Shown: one piece after another, positions 35,564-47,347 of the stretch
Numbering within the stretch: the first letter of the stretch is position 1
How the letters are laid out: each line of letters opens with the position of its first letter
NCBI GenBank assembly: GCA_033239125.1
Contig: BSWB01000005.1
Location: 47,972,993-48,036,992 of the forward strand
Direction of reading: 5' to 3'
DNA from: Fagopyrum homotropicum
Taxonomy: Eukaryota > Streptophyta > Magnoliopsida > Caryophyllales > Polygonaceae
Length of the DNA stretch: 64,000 nucleotides
Notes under the pieces: model-generated
The model's input: the letters and a program-made list of their open reading frames with translations, nothing else
What the model was told of the DNA's origin: nothing
Databases searched by the model: none
Made by a program: the position numbers and the translations under genes

Positions 35564-35735
35564 TCAGTACCCCCTTAAAATAAGTTTCGTCCCGAAACTT
35601 AGGACAAGGTACTTAATTAAACGACTTCCATAATTAAACTGGTTTGTCCTAGTCTCACTAAATTTTTATTCGTTTCCTAAACTTCTCTAACTCTATCAAA
35701 GCGTAACGAGAAAAAAAAAAAAAAAAAAAAAAACT
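35564..35735 (-). mobile_element. 3' internal stub of the foreign element
   Basis: On the minus strand the palindrome AAGTTTCGGGACGAAACTT (35582-35600) and TTTTAAGGGGG tract precede the LTR. The stub ends in a run of 23 A (35711-35733) immediately before the duplicated 288-bp segment. The junction may be an assembly or repair scar. Confidence 0.75.
35711..35733. repeat. A23 homopolymer at junction
   Basis: Twenty-three consecutive A residues lie exactly at the border between the foreign element stub and the host element interior. Confidence 0.98.
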
Positions 35736-35742
35736 GGTCGTT

Positions 35743-36030
35743 ACATCTCCGTTCAAAAGATCACAACCTATAACAATCTATAACCTCAAGTATAAACATG
35801 GAGGAATCATCGTCTCCAGGAAACAGGGCCATAACGCTACCCAAAGGCGTAGAGGAATCACATCACTCGCCATACCACATCACAAGGCATAGAGGAAGCA
35901 CATCTCTAGTCAAAACATATCACAAGCATAGAAGAAATACATCTCTAGCCAACCCATAAACATATATATCGCATGGAGGAATCACATCTCCACTGAACTA
36001 TGTCCATCAAGGTAGCATGGAGGAAAGAAC
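35743..36030 (-). repeat. 288-bp direct duplication, right copy
   Basis: Matches 32073-32360. The element interior continues from here to 40560, so this copy is the one in its original context on the right side. Confidence 0.95.
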
Positions 36031-36239
36031 CATCTCCAGCTGAATCCTAATCCACTCAAATAGTATGAAGGAAAAAACCATCTCCAACTATAAATATAAT
36101 CATACTCGGGTAGCGTGAAGGAAGTAATCATCTCCAGCTATAGCATACATCACGCTAGCATATCAAGATCTACTGAGATCATAAATCACATCACAACTAG
36201 CATGGAATAACACATCAAGGCATATAAACACATAAGCAC

Positions 36240-39200
36240 AACATTTATCAAGATAGCACTAAGATCTACTCGTGCTCCCACAAATGGGTCTGTCCCAACA
36301 TATACTCTAGATAGTTCCTCAGGACGCTATCCTCAGTCTCTCACATAGCCTCTTCAGGTCTTCATCTTGACCATGTGGTTGGACTCAACCATCAAATCAG
36401 CGTAACCCACAAGGTGTCTCGAGTCTAGTATACACTTCCTCAGTTGAGACATATGAAACACTGGGTGGATATCCTCTAATCTCATAGGCAAAGCTAAACA
36501 TCATGCTACCTTCTCCGTACTGGTCGATCTCAAATAAACCATCATATTGGAAACTCAGTTCCCTTTCCATATTAACACGTCTAACGTCTCACAGCTGAGA
36601 AACTTACAGCCGGACATGAACTATCGCTTGAACTTTACAGGTTAACGCCTCTTGTCTACATATAATATATGGCGACTCTGTACAACCAGCATTCTTCCTT
36701 CAATCAACGTTACTTGAACTATAAAATCCTCAATCTGGTAAGGTGTTATTCCACTACTACTGCTAGATCACTTCTAGCATAAGGATATACGACACCTATG
36801 TCTATATATATTGCCTCATAGGGCCATCCCAGAAAGATGCACGTCTTTCATTGTTATATAATAAACTCATTAATGGAAGGTAATATAACCATCCACGTTT
36901 CCCATTCGACTTACAACTTATAATAGATCTTTAAGATCTAGATGATCCTCTCTAACTGACCATCTGTTAGGGGGTGAAGTGTAGTCATGAGGTACAGACT
37001 CGTCCCCAAAGCAGTCTGATTCTGCTGCCTAAAATCTGAAAGTAAAAACATCCATCTCGATCAGAAATTATCGTTCTCGGTATACCATGGAGTCTCACTA
37101 TCTGTCTAGTGTACTCCTCAGCCAATTCATTCACTAGCCACGTCCTTCTGATAGAAATGAAACGTGCCGGTTTCATTAATTTGTTACCAACAATCCAGAT
37201 AACATAAATCTTCTACTAGGTCACAATCCCATAAAAAAAGTCCATAGAGATGTCCTCCCAAATTCTACTACTGCATTGGTAGTGGGTGGGGATTATCTCT
37301 AGATCGGAAATACTCTATTTGGACCTGCTAACAGGTCATACACTGTATCACAAATCTGGTTATATCGGCTTCATACAATATAATCGTCTCATCTTGTGGT
37401 ACATCTTACTCGTACCTGAATGTACTGAATAAGGCATACAATGGGTATACCATAATATTCTCTGTCCCCATCTGCATCAGCAGGTACACAAAGTGGTCAT
37501 GACTCTTCATCAGTCCATCTACTCCCATGGAGAACTATGGTGCCTCAGTACGAGACATCCTTTCTCTAAACCTTGTCAAGGCCGGGTAGGTCTCCTGCTT
37601 TTGTTGGACCTCATCCAACAGACCAGGTAGAACCTCTGAGGTATAACTGGGTATCCTCATCAAGGAACTGATTGTCCAACTCTAGGCAAGCTAGATTTCT
37701 CTGAAGCTGAAGTTGAACTATCTGTCTCACAATCATCTTCTCTTGGAGCGTCTTTCCATTCCAGTTGTCGGTGACAACGTTCAACTTCTCGGAATGATAT
37801 GGAACCTCCAGGTCAAAGTCTTGCTGAACTTAAGCTCTTAACACTAGCGGTTATTCAACCCCTGTTGCATAAAATATACTTCAGATTTCTATGATCTATA
37901 GAAATCTGACATGAAGATCACACCGGTACGGTCTTCAAAACTTAAAGGCTTGAACTACCACTACTAACTCTAAATCATGAATCGGGTAGTTCTCATTATA
38001 CGTTCTCAGCTGTAAATACACATATCAATAACCCTACTCCTCTGTAGTAATACACATCTCAGACTTAGCTGTGTTGTATCACCGTAAATCACGGAATCCC
38101 AAAAATCTTCTAACTACAACAAAATGGAAGCAGAGGTCAAATGCCTCCTCAACTCATCAGAACATAGACACACTGCTTTCATCACGTAGTTATGGTGGCC
38201 TTCTCAAAAGACTCGCAAATGAATACGTAATCATATAAAATCCTTCGTCAAAGCATTGGTAGCAATCGGTTGAGCCGAGAAAACTACGTATTCCTTAATG
38301 TTCATCAGTATCTCTCATGTTACAACATACTTAATTCTCGCCAGGTCAACCATGATCCCACTGGCGGAGACAACATGACCTAAAAAGGCTACCACTAGCA
38401 TCTCAACTTACACTTAGAGAGCGTAGCATACAACCCTCTATCTCTCGAAATCTGCAAAACGGTCCTCAGACGACCGATCAACTATTCTATGCTATGAGAG
38501 TATACCGACATGTAATCCATGAAGTCCACCACCAACTAATCAAGGAAGTCGATGAAGATATTATTCATCAACTCCATAAAAACTACTAAAACATTTGTCA
38601 ACCCAAATGACATCACTACAAACTCGTAGTGTCCATAACGGGTATGGGATGCTATCTCATACACATGCTGCTCTCTCATCCATGACTAGGGATATCTTGA
38701 GCACAAAGGAATCCTGAAAACACAATTACTTCTTGAAGCTAACTCATCAGGTCGTCAATACGGAACATGGAACCCACTAGGGTAAACCCGTTTCGATCAA
38801 CTTTTCAAGTTATCTGTACAATATCTCAACAAGCACCATACAGTGTGGCTTTCCCATTCAATATTGTATCATACTTCAACTCGATAACAATGTCCACACT
38901 CCGCTGAGGTGGAAACTAGGCGGTTCAGTAACACGTCTATAAACTCATAAACAACTAGAATACCTTCCATTGTTGGACTATCTCGCTCCTTCATGGTATA
39001 ACACTAGAAGGCGTCACATCCCTGTGCTATCAGCTCGCTGCTCGTACAGTCCTGATGACAAATCCGTCTCTTCAAAGGTCTTAACCTTAGAATAGATCTA
39101 ATTACCATCTCAGTAAAGACTATAATAGCCTTACTATTAATATCTAACACCGCATGATATATATTCATACAATCCATACACATAATGACTTCCTCATGTA

Positions 39201-39460
39201 CCTACAGCATGACAAAGAAGTCTACAAGCCATACACAAGTCCCCGAATAAGGGAACAAACACATATCTCGCGGGTACCTCAGACCCCTAACTGGTAATCC
39301 TGTAAAGGAAAGTCCACCTTCTACTATATATCAAAGATCAACCATTAACGCATGCATCGAAAGACAAGAAGTGCATAGCACTCATAACAAACAAAACTCC
39401 ACTAGGTAAACCATTAACAAGAATGGTACCTGTAATAGCTAACTCCCGTAGCTCCACTAC
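36240..39460 (-). pseudogene. Decayed gypsy pol
   Basis: On the minus strand recognisable shreds appear in pol order: protease/RT region (about 39000-38500, where the complement of CAGGTCGTCAATACG near 38750 matches the RIDDLL block), RNase H region (about 38000-37800) and integrase (37176-36985: RFISIRRTWLVNELAEEYTR and RLHGIPRTIISDRDGCF). The chromodomain-like tail is near 36450-36300. No frame longer than about 65 codons survives. Confidence 0.7.
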
Positions 39461-39466
39461 ATATCA

Positions 39467-40094
39467 TCACTTGATCTCGGATCTATGCTCCTCAAGTATC
39501 ACTGGGGTCCTCACTATAGCCTCCACTTCCACTCTTTCAACACCGGAAAAAGGAAGGTCTTGCTGGGAAGAAACACTACCTTGCTGACAAAAAGGGGTCA
39601 GATGTCCTAGTTCACCACATATGAAACAAGCTATCGGTGCCAAAGGGCACTTAGAACGCAAATGATCTGGATAGCCACAATTGTAACATAATTGTCTCAT
39701 TCTTGCAACCTGTGCAACTGAAGGGTAACTCGATCTTCGTCTTCCACCTTTAATGATCTTATTCCGACAGGGAACTTGTAAAGGCAACGCCTTGCCCTGT
39801 CGACAAAACTTCGCTCTATACCCTGCTTTACCACACGTAAAGCATATGATGGGCGCCTTTGGGCACACAGCTCGCCAGTGTCCCAACTTCCACGCAATTG
39901 AAACACTGTAGTTCCTTGCCAGTCATCTTCATGACCAAAGGATCACTAGATTGTCCTGATATCGGACTTGGTTCACCATTCATCATCTTTGCTTCTCCAC
40001 TAACTGATTCAATCTGTTGCTTCTTCTCTGATCCAGAAGCTTCAATTGATCTCACAGATGTTGGGAAATCCAGTGTCGATCTACCCGCTATCAC
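39467..40094 (-). pseudogene. Gypsy gag C-terminus with four zinc knuckles
   Basis: On the minus strand four CCHC-type knuckles follow one another: CFNCVEVGTLASC (near 39910, damaged), CFTCGKAGYRAKFC (near 39830, H to Y), CYNCGYPDHLRSKC (near 39690) and CFICGELGHLTPFC (near 39620). They bind nucleic acid during packaging of element RNA. Most Tekay gag proteins I know have one or two. A frameshift near 39890 separates the first from the rest. The upstream part (40094 onward) is serine/glutamate rich. Confidence 0.75.
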
Positions 40095-40560
40095 TGCTTC
40101 ATATACTTGTTACATATATTCTTGAAACTCGGATCTACTCATGGAGACACGATCAGCCTCTTCAAACTCGTTCTCTGCCATAGGCGAAACAACAACGGAA
40201 ATTGGTCCCTAACGTATCACCACTGGAAGAAGAGGGGGTGTACCCCTACCTTATCCCACTACAGATACTACTCTAGTCTAAGTCATTTGTAGTATATACA
40301 CACCTAATCTTATAAGGCTATATATATGCAATAGGTATCGATATGTATATAATTCATCCACATAATCCATAGTACACACAAATTTATATACATATCTACA
40401 CTGCATAGATCCATGGCAAAGGTGACGACTTCCCGTACATTCTATCCCAAAACCACACTTAAAACAAAAACCTTTGAAAACGTCACATCCCATGTGGGTT
40501 CTGTTTATTTTACCTATCAAACTTCATTGTAGGTAGCAAGTGCCATTGTTGTCAACCTGG

Positions 40561-40572
40561 GCTCTGATACCA
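40561..40572 (-). other. Primer binding site, tRNA-Met
   Basis: On the minus strand TGGTATCAGAGC lies four bases inside the 5' LTR end, the same arrangement as at 8933. Confidence 0.95.
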
Positions 40573-40576
40573 ACTC

Positions 40577-42701
40577 TGTAACACCCCGAATCCGGGGGAC
40601 TCGGGATGTCACATTAGGATAGGATCTCACAATGGATCCTGACCCTAGCCTGACAACAAGTTCACTGGATCTTACAACATGGCACTGACAGATATAAAAC
40701 AAATACATAAAATAGTATAAATTGTGTGACCCAAAGTAAACAACAACGTAGCCGAGTATATAAAACGATATCCTCACACAGGAGGTACAAAAGATCATCC
40801 TCACACAGAGGGGAAACCAACAACCCCAAACCAACCACCTAATGTACGAGAGTCCTCGGCATGTCACCCTACCAGATCACCCAGTAGCGCATAACCTGTA
40901 AACATCTACAACACGGTATGAAACCGTTAGCTAACCATACATATATGAGGTAATGCATAAGCACAAACACAATCATGAAAGATAAACACCTCAGCATGCT
41001 ATCACACATTTACCCATTTATTATCTTTATATAATAACCATTCACTCAAAAACCGTATATATATAGATAGATGAAAGTATGTGACACGAGGACCGATACA
41101 TCCCCGCCTCTAAGTGCAATGTCCAGCTGTACGAGTATCGGTCACACAATCCGTGTACCCTTTGGGAGTGGATTGTGCCCTACCTGTAAACCAGTCTGGC
41201 CCGACATTAGAGAACCTCCCGACTCCACGGCGGGATGAAAGGGAAACGTTATCACAGCCACGCAGTGGGGCAGTCAATTAAACATAGGTCGATAAAAACG
41301 ACAACTCATGCTATCATAGCAAACATATAAAGCATACACCACTCATGCAAACACCCAATATAACGATGGCAGCTAAGTAAGTCCTACGAACTTACCTCAA
41401 CCTCGTACAATCATAACCACGATCAACCTCCAATCCTGAGAGGGACACTGCCTAATAACAAGGCATAAAGAGATATCAATACTCCTATCAATCAAAAAGG
41501 TTACATCTAGACCCAAGGGATCCATAAGGATCATAATCAATCTATAAGCCTCACAACCAACTAAACCTCAATATTTCAACATAACTCACCATTCCTCAAA
41601 TCTCAAGGTAGTATCTAATCAACATTCCTCAATCTCAATTCTAATCCTAATTTAATTAATTAACCATTAATTAATTAATTAAATTTCGCCAAAATAACGT
41701 TTTGCCCGCAGGCAATTTCTAAACCCTCTGTCATCAGGTTTCATCAAACAAACAACCCATAATCACCAGAATAATATAACGACCATAATTGAATTTCTAA
41801 TTATCCATTTTGACAAGCCTAAACTCAATTTAGGCCAAATTGCAGTACGGAAAACGAATAAATTCATAACTTATTCGTTACTAACCAGATTGACGATCTG
41901 AAAGAAGATTCGGAATCACAACGACGCAGGCTACGCATGGACAACATCAAATTCATCGGAATCTAAGCGACGGAACCATCCTGGTGACATATATGCTCGA
42001 CAGCCCTCCATATACTCGGAAATGCAAAAACTCGGTACCGTTATGAAGAGAATGAAGAGAGGAATCCAGAAACTCAAACGGAATTGAAATCGGATTAGAA
42101 ACGGAGAGTAGATTTGAGTTTGAAGGTTGAGAGAAATCAGAGCTTTTACGAGGAAACGTGAAAGGAAATGAATTAATAAAGGATTTTCCGCTATTTATAG
42201 TGAAGACGATAATTATCCTTTAGTAAAGTCCATAATTATCCTTTAATCGATCCAAAGGCGGATCGAACCTCTTTCTCCAAACTTCTCGAGATTGGAACAT
42301 TAAATCTGGAATATTGTAGGGATAATTATTCCACAACTGTCTCGGAAGACGTGTATTCCTATGCCGTCTTTCTTAGCCGTAAAGAAACGAAATAGCGACT
42401 CTTTTGGCCGTTTTGCCTCTCCATGTTATTTCATATCTAGGACATATCCGATGTCCTAATCATTTCTCTCAACTGCATTTTTATTAATTAGAGCTCCCAA
42501 ATGCTCCAAATAACACCGGAGGGTAAAAATAATTACCCGGGGGAAAAAGTAAAAATTTCCCCAAACGTCCAAAATTACGCCAAGAACATAACGGTGGGAC
42601 TCTTACTCATCACTTGTGAAGTCTTTGCGACTTATATGTTAATTACTATCAACGATTAAGTTAATCAACACTAATTAGAATTCGAAATCCTAGCTATTAC
42701 A
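40577..42701 (-). repeat. 5' LTR (2125 bp)
   Basis: Complement starts TGTAATAGCTAGG (42701) and ends GGGGTGTTACA (40577). The TATA box is the complement of 42192-42199, with GATAATTATC at 42208-42217 and a one-mismatch copy at 42231-42240. This is the promoter that would have driven the element. Confidence 0.9.
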
Positions 42702-42706
42702 ATAGG

Positions 42707-43129
42707 ACCTCACAATGGGTTCCGACCCTCATGGTACCAACAACACAACAGATATTACAACAAGGCACAGACGAATGAAAACCAAAGGTTTAAACAAAAA
42801 ATAACATAAAAGACTTGCAGCCGAGTTCAAAACAAAAGGGAAAGCAACAACATAAACATAAACCCAATCTCGTCCTATAATGTATGGGAACCCCGGTTCA
42901 CCACACCGTCCGGATCACTAAGCAGTATTTATATCCTACAAGGCATCTACAACATCGGTATAAACCGTTAGCTAATATTCTAGATATCAGAAAGAGCGTA
43001 AAGGCACAAACACACATAAGGTAAAGTAAACATATAGCATGCTTGCACACAACCGCTTTCATTAAATTATCCATTACTAATTCAACTTCTTTAGTCGCAC
43101 GAGAGTCTCCCAAAACTCGACTCCGCTTC
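42707..43129 (-). repeat. 5' LTR continuation of the 25352-29770 element
   Basis: Resumes exactly after the ATAGG duplication with ACCTCACAATGGG and is collinear with the LTR at 32410 onward (GGCATCTACAA...CGGTATAAA). It is cut at 43129 by an Athila-like LTR, so most of the LTR is missing. Confidence 0.8.
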
Positions 43130-43836
43130 TGTTCTCTCCAAAAGGTATGTGCAAGCTTTAATATTTATAACTTAAGAAGTATGCTTGAACAATATGCGAA
43201 CCCGTAGTGTAGGGATCAATTGTAATAAAAGCAAGAATTCCAAGGGTCGATCACAGGGACTATGGTAAAAAAAAAAGAACAGTAATTCAGGTTGTCAAAT
43301 AACTACTAGCAGTAAATTAAAGCAATCAAAGATGATATAAAAGTCAGATAAAGACAATGCGGATTCTAGAGATTAAAGCATCCTGTTTTGGTTCCGACTC
43401 AAGATCTCAAAGGATAATGTGGACAAAGCTGAGGTTTGCAAAGGGAAGGTGTTTCTATGGTTGGAATAGATTATCGGGTAAGTCTCACTACTCATTATCC
43501 CAAACCAAAGATCATCTCACCGGGTAAGTCTCAAGGTACTAAGGAAAGGAACTATAATCTCAAACCAACACACCACCCAAGGGAATAGAATCAACCTTTA
43601 CCAGGTAAGTCTCAGGCTAACCCTCAAAGATAGGATGAAGGCACACTCAAACCCCAATAAATGATAATCCTTTATTACCTACACTCATGATCTAGGGTAA
43701 ATAGCAATGGAATCACTGGGTAAGTCTCATCCTAGGCTTCCGTTAAACCAGGAAAAGTATAACAAGGATAGGATTTGGCAAACAGAAACTCTTAACTCAG
43801 ATAAGGTTCAGGAAAGGTTCACCTCGCTCAATTATC
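43130..43836 (-). repeat. Athila-like LTR fragment
   Basis: Complementary to about 16140-16850: it holds four complemented GGTAAGTCTC motifs (43477, 43520, 43600, 43717) and the LTR end (TGTTCTCTCCAAAAGG, compare the complement of 16841-16850). Its other side is cut at 43836, where plus-strand gypsy RT starts. More diverged than the two LTRs at 2340 and 14991. Confidence 0.85.
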
Positions 43837-45015
43837 AAAGTTGGAGCCTAGTACGAGACCCATCTTGAAGGCCCCATATCGTATGGCTCCTGTCGAGATG
43901 TTAGAGCTGAAGAAGCAATTCGAGGAGTTGGCTGAGAAGGGCTTCATTTGCCCTAGCATATCTCCCTGGGGAGCACCTGTTCTCTTCGTGCGGAAGAAGG
44001 ACGGATCTTTGAGACTGTGTATCGATTACAAAGACCTGAACAAGGTGACCATCAAGAACAAGTATCCACTGTCTCGTATTGATGATCTACTTGATCAGCT
44101 TCAGGGAGTGACAATATTCTCCCGGATTGATTTACGCTCAAGATATCACCAATTGAGGGTGAGAGAGCAGGATGTACACAAGACGGCATTTCATACCCAT
44201 TATGGACACTACGAGTTTTTAGTGATGCCATTTGGGCTCACGAATGCCCCAACAGTCTTCATGGAGTTGATGAACAGTATTTTCATTGACTTCCTTGATT
44301 AGTTTATAGTAGTCTTCATTGATGACATTTTGGTGTACTCTCGTAGCTAAGCGGAGCATGCCGGTCATCTGAGCACGGTTTTGCAGATTCTGAGGGATAG
44401 AGAGTTGTATACCAAGCTCTCTAAGTGTGAGTTTAGGGTGCCTGAGGTAGCCTTCCTAGGCCATATTGTCTCCGCCAGTGGGATCATGGTTGATCCGGCG
44501 AAGATCGAGTATGTTGTTGCATGGACGACACCGACAAACGTCAAGGAAGTGCGTAGCTTTCTTGGCCTAGCCGGATATTACCGACGCTTTGTGGAGGGTT
44601 TTTGTGTGATTGCCCGTCCACTAACGAGTCTAATGAGGAAGACTACTAGATTTGTATGGACTGATCTTTGTGCCTATAGCTTTGAGGAGTTGAAGAGGCG
44701 TTTGACTTCTGCTCCTGTCTTGGCACAGCCAGAGGGTTTTTAGGATTTTGTGGTTTATAGTGATGCATCCAAACTAGGCTTGGGATGTGTATTGATGTAG
44801 AGGGGCATAGTGATTGCATATAGGTCTCTACAATTGAAGACGTATGAGGAGAACTACCCGACTCATGATCTAGAGTTAGCAGCAGTAGTTCATGCTTTGA
44901 AGATCTAGAGACATTTTCTGTATGGTGCCACATGCCAAATCTTCACAGACCATAAGAGTCTGAAGTATATTTTTACGCAGCGGGAGTTGAATAACCGCCA
45001 CCGTCGATGGCTTGA
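43837..45015 (+). pseudogene. Gypsy reverse transcriptase and RNase H
   Basis: All the RT blocks are present in one frame: RPILKAPYRMAPVEMLEL, RKKDGSLRLCIDYKDLNKV, FLVMPFGLTNAP, and an intact FIVVFIDDILVYS active site (44305-44343). The connection domain TNVKEVRSFLGLAGYYRR follows, then RNase H with DFVVYSDAS (44750) and FTDHKSLKYIF (44943). The frame is kept throughout but broken by stops at 44300, 44347, 44742, 44798 and 44906, mostly TAG. It continues at 49972 after the CACTA insertion. Confidence 0.9.
45013..45015 (+). other. TGA target duplication, left
   Basis: TGA precedes the CACTA terminus here and follows the other terminus at 49969-49971. Three bases is the duplication length of CACTA transposons. 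Confidence 0.9.
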
Positions 45016-45153
45016 CATAAGTACAAAGAGGGGTTGTAGACCCCGGTTTTTTTGTACATGAGACCCCGGTTTTCAGGTTTTCAAAGCGTGGTTAACGGGA
45101 GCGAGGTAAATACACTCGGACCTCGCTAATTGTCACCGAGGTAAAAAAAATTC

Positions 45154-45340
45154 GGACCACGGTTATTTTTAAATAACCGTAGTCCCAGTTCTATTTTTTT
45201 TTTATTTTTTTTACAGATTTCGGACCACGGTTGTTTAAAATAACCGTGGTCCCAGTTCAATATTTTTTTAAAAAAAAAACACCACGGTTCTTAAAGAACC
45301 GTGGTGTTTAAAAAAAACTACCAGTTCACAGAACCGTGGT
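45154..45340. repeat. CACTA left subterminal hairpin repeats
   Basis: Palindromic blocks GGACCACGGTTATT/AAATAACCGTAGTCC (45154-45185), GGACCACGGTTGTT/AATAACCGTGGTCC (45222-45251) and CACCACGGTTCTT/AAGAACCGTGGTG (45280-45306), plus half-sites, all share ACCACGGTT. Confidence 0.85.
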
Positions 45341-45509
45341 GTTTAAAATAAACTACAAGTTCACTTCAGCTTTGGCTACACCAATTCTGATTCTAAACGC
45401 ATACAACAATAATAATCACCGCAGCTTTGGCTACTGCTGCTAAGCCTATTCTTCTAGTGAGCATGACACGTTCTTGATTTCGTTATGTGTTCTTCAAGTA
45501 AGTATGCAC

Positions 45510-45607
45510 CTTTTCCTGGCTAAGTTCAGTCTCTCTGTATATCCTTAATAGAGCTTCGTAACCTGATTTGATTTGGTGACTTTCCGCATTACAGCCACAT
45601 ATGATGC
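45510..45607 (-). pseudogene. Captured M1 aminopeptidase exon
   Basis: A 98-nt exon on the minus strand between acceptor TTTCACAG (45615-45608) and donor GTGCAT (45509). It encodes SYVAVMRKVTKSN, then after a 1-nt deletion SGYEALLRIYRETELSQEK. From memory this matches the C-terminal ERAP1_C-like domain of plant aminopeptidase M1 (APM1; similar to SGYESLLRVYRETDLSQEK). The catalytic HEXXH domain is not included. It is one of several unrelated gene pieces in the CACTA element and cannot make an enzyme. Confidence 0.75.
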
Positions 45608-46395
45608 CTGTGAAATATAGTAGTTAACAAAGAGAGTTGTTAGAACTCATAAACATTCAAAATTTTATGACAAATGAAGCTTTGGCTACTGTTGCTTACG
45701 GATTGACAAATGAAGCTTCAAAAACATTCAAAATTTTATGCAATTGCCCCTTCTAACTCCTCTACAGTCTGCAACAACAATTAGCAGAAATACAAGAATC
45801 TAGCTTTACTTGCACTGAATGCAGTCTAGCTTTACTTGTACTGAGTGCAATTAACAGAAACCACAAAGTGCAAATCATATGACTAGAACCATAATAAAAG
45901 AGAGCTGTAAGAACTCATAGATACCTTGACTTTTCAATAATAAACAGTGGCCCAACAACTCCATAAACAATTCTATACTCTATTAAGCACATAGGTTGAA
46001 ACAAGAATGTTATCAATAACCAAATAAACAGAAAAGCAATTCATTGCCTGCAAACATTTTCATCCAAATGATATTCACAAAATTTAAATCTAGGATGAGT
46101 AAAGAGAGAGAGGTCGAAGAAATGACTAATGACTAAGAAAGATGGGATGCTAAAGTATTGTATTTCATAGCTTGTTCATATACATTTGGGATGTGAAAGT
46201 ATTAACAATCATATCAACCCTCAAGAAAGCAAACTCAAACAAGATGTGTGTTTTGAAACACACATTCACAAGGTTAGCTGATAGTCATCCAAATCAAAAA
46301 GCATGAGATCTAGTCCTAGGTCCCTCTGAATCAATTACTTAATTCAGATCCACAGAACCACTAGATGTAATAGTTATGGGGTTATAATTGCTTAC

Positions 46396-46457
46396 CTCTC
46401 CACTTAACTGGTGAGGTCTATGCTCACCGGAGCCGCCTTCACATGTCTATGATCTAC
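46396..46457 (-). pseudogene. Exon-like fragment, unidentified
   Basis: Sixty-two nucleotides on the minus strand between a good acceptor (TCTGCAG, 46458 side) and donor (GAG/GTAAGC at 46395). One frame reads CEGGSGEHRPHQLSGE after a stop. I cannot assign a family. It is listed because its borders and surroundings match the other captured exons. Confidence 0.35.
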
Positions 46458-47289
46458 CTGCAGATTGACTTGATTTAGTGATACACCAATATCAAAGGCA
46501 AAATCAGATCCTTACAATAACCGAAATGAGAAAATGAAAGAAACTAAAAATCAAAAAGAACACACAAGTTCTCAGTCAGAAAAGAGCTTTGATCCATAGC
46601 AGAGTATGAAGTGGGGAAGCTTTGAAACGAGCAAAGATTTAACCAAACACAATGATCGAACTTTACATCAAACTTCAAATCTAATTTACCAAGTATCATT
46701 CAAAATTTCAAATGTAAACCAAGATGTCATTGCCCAAACTTATCTCAATAAACATACATTATCTAAGTGTAGATGGTCCTAAAGAAAAAAATAGGGATCA
46801 AAGTATGTTGAGCTGTATGCATGGATAGCTTCAAAGCATGCAGATGGAGATGCAAACTAGCTAGGGCATAACTAGAACTATCACAAGAAAACAATCAAGT
46901 AAACTAACTTAACTAGTTGAAGCTTTAAAAGTATGATGTACTGTTGATGATCTTCACTTGGCATCTGTCACACACATATATAAACCCAGTTACTATCATA
47001 AGTTTGTATGTTGTACTGCTGCTTGAAAATGAAGTTCTTACTGGCTGCATTATCCTATTACAAGGTTTGTTCCTCAATGGCTTAACATTAGGCATTCACA
47101 GTGTCCGCAACAAAAGAGATTCAAAAATTTTCATAAGTTAGATTCAGCATGTTAATTTCTTGAGCTTAATATTTTATAATATTTCACGAATATATGCATG
47201 ATTAGTTAATTATTAGATCATAATTACAATCAAAATCATAATTTAAAAAGACAAAAACACTAGTGGTATGGACTAACGCACATGGATCT

Positions 47290-47347
47290 AATCTTGAAGG
47301 TACTGAATATACCCAACAGCTTCTATCAACACAGAAGCAGTATTTGT
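47290..47347 (-). pseudogene. Captured bHLH transcription factor exon
   Basis: On the minus strand, after acceptor TTTTGCAG (47348 side), the frame reads TNTASVLIEAVGYIQYLQD and then TAG. This is the second helix of plant bHLH factors of the bHLH68/110/112/133 type, whose consensus is KTDTASVLxEAIGYIKFLQ. The basic DNA-binding region is not included. Only about 19 residues are recognisable, but the match to the family motif is close. Confidence 0.7.

Larger units (their letters stand above)
29818..42701 (-). mobile_element. Complete nested gypsy element, minus strand
   Basis: The 3' LTR is 29818-31965, the polypurine tract starts at about 31970, the interior is 31966-32360 plus 35743-40560, the primer site is 40561-40572 and the 5' LTR is 40577-42701. 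Target duplication ATAGG lies at 29813-29817 and 42702-42706. LTRs differ at about 16 positions in the first ~420 bp compared, so this is an older insertion than the one at 5845. It carries a foreign LTR segment (32361-35735) with a flanking 288-bp duplication. Coding regions are heavily decayed. Confidence 0.9.
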
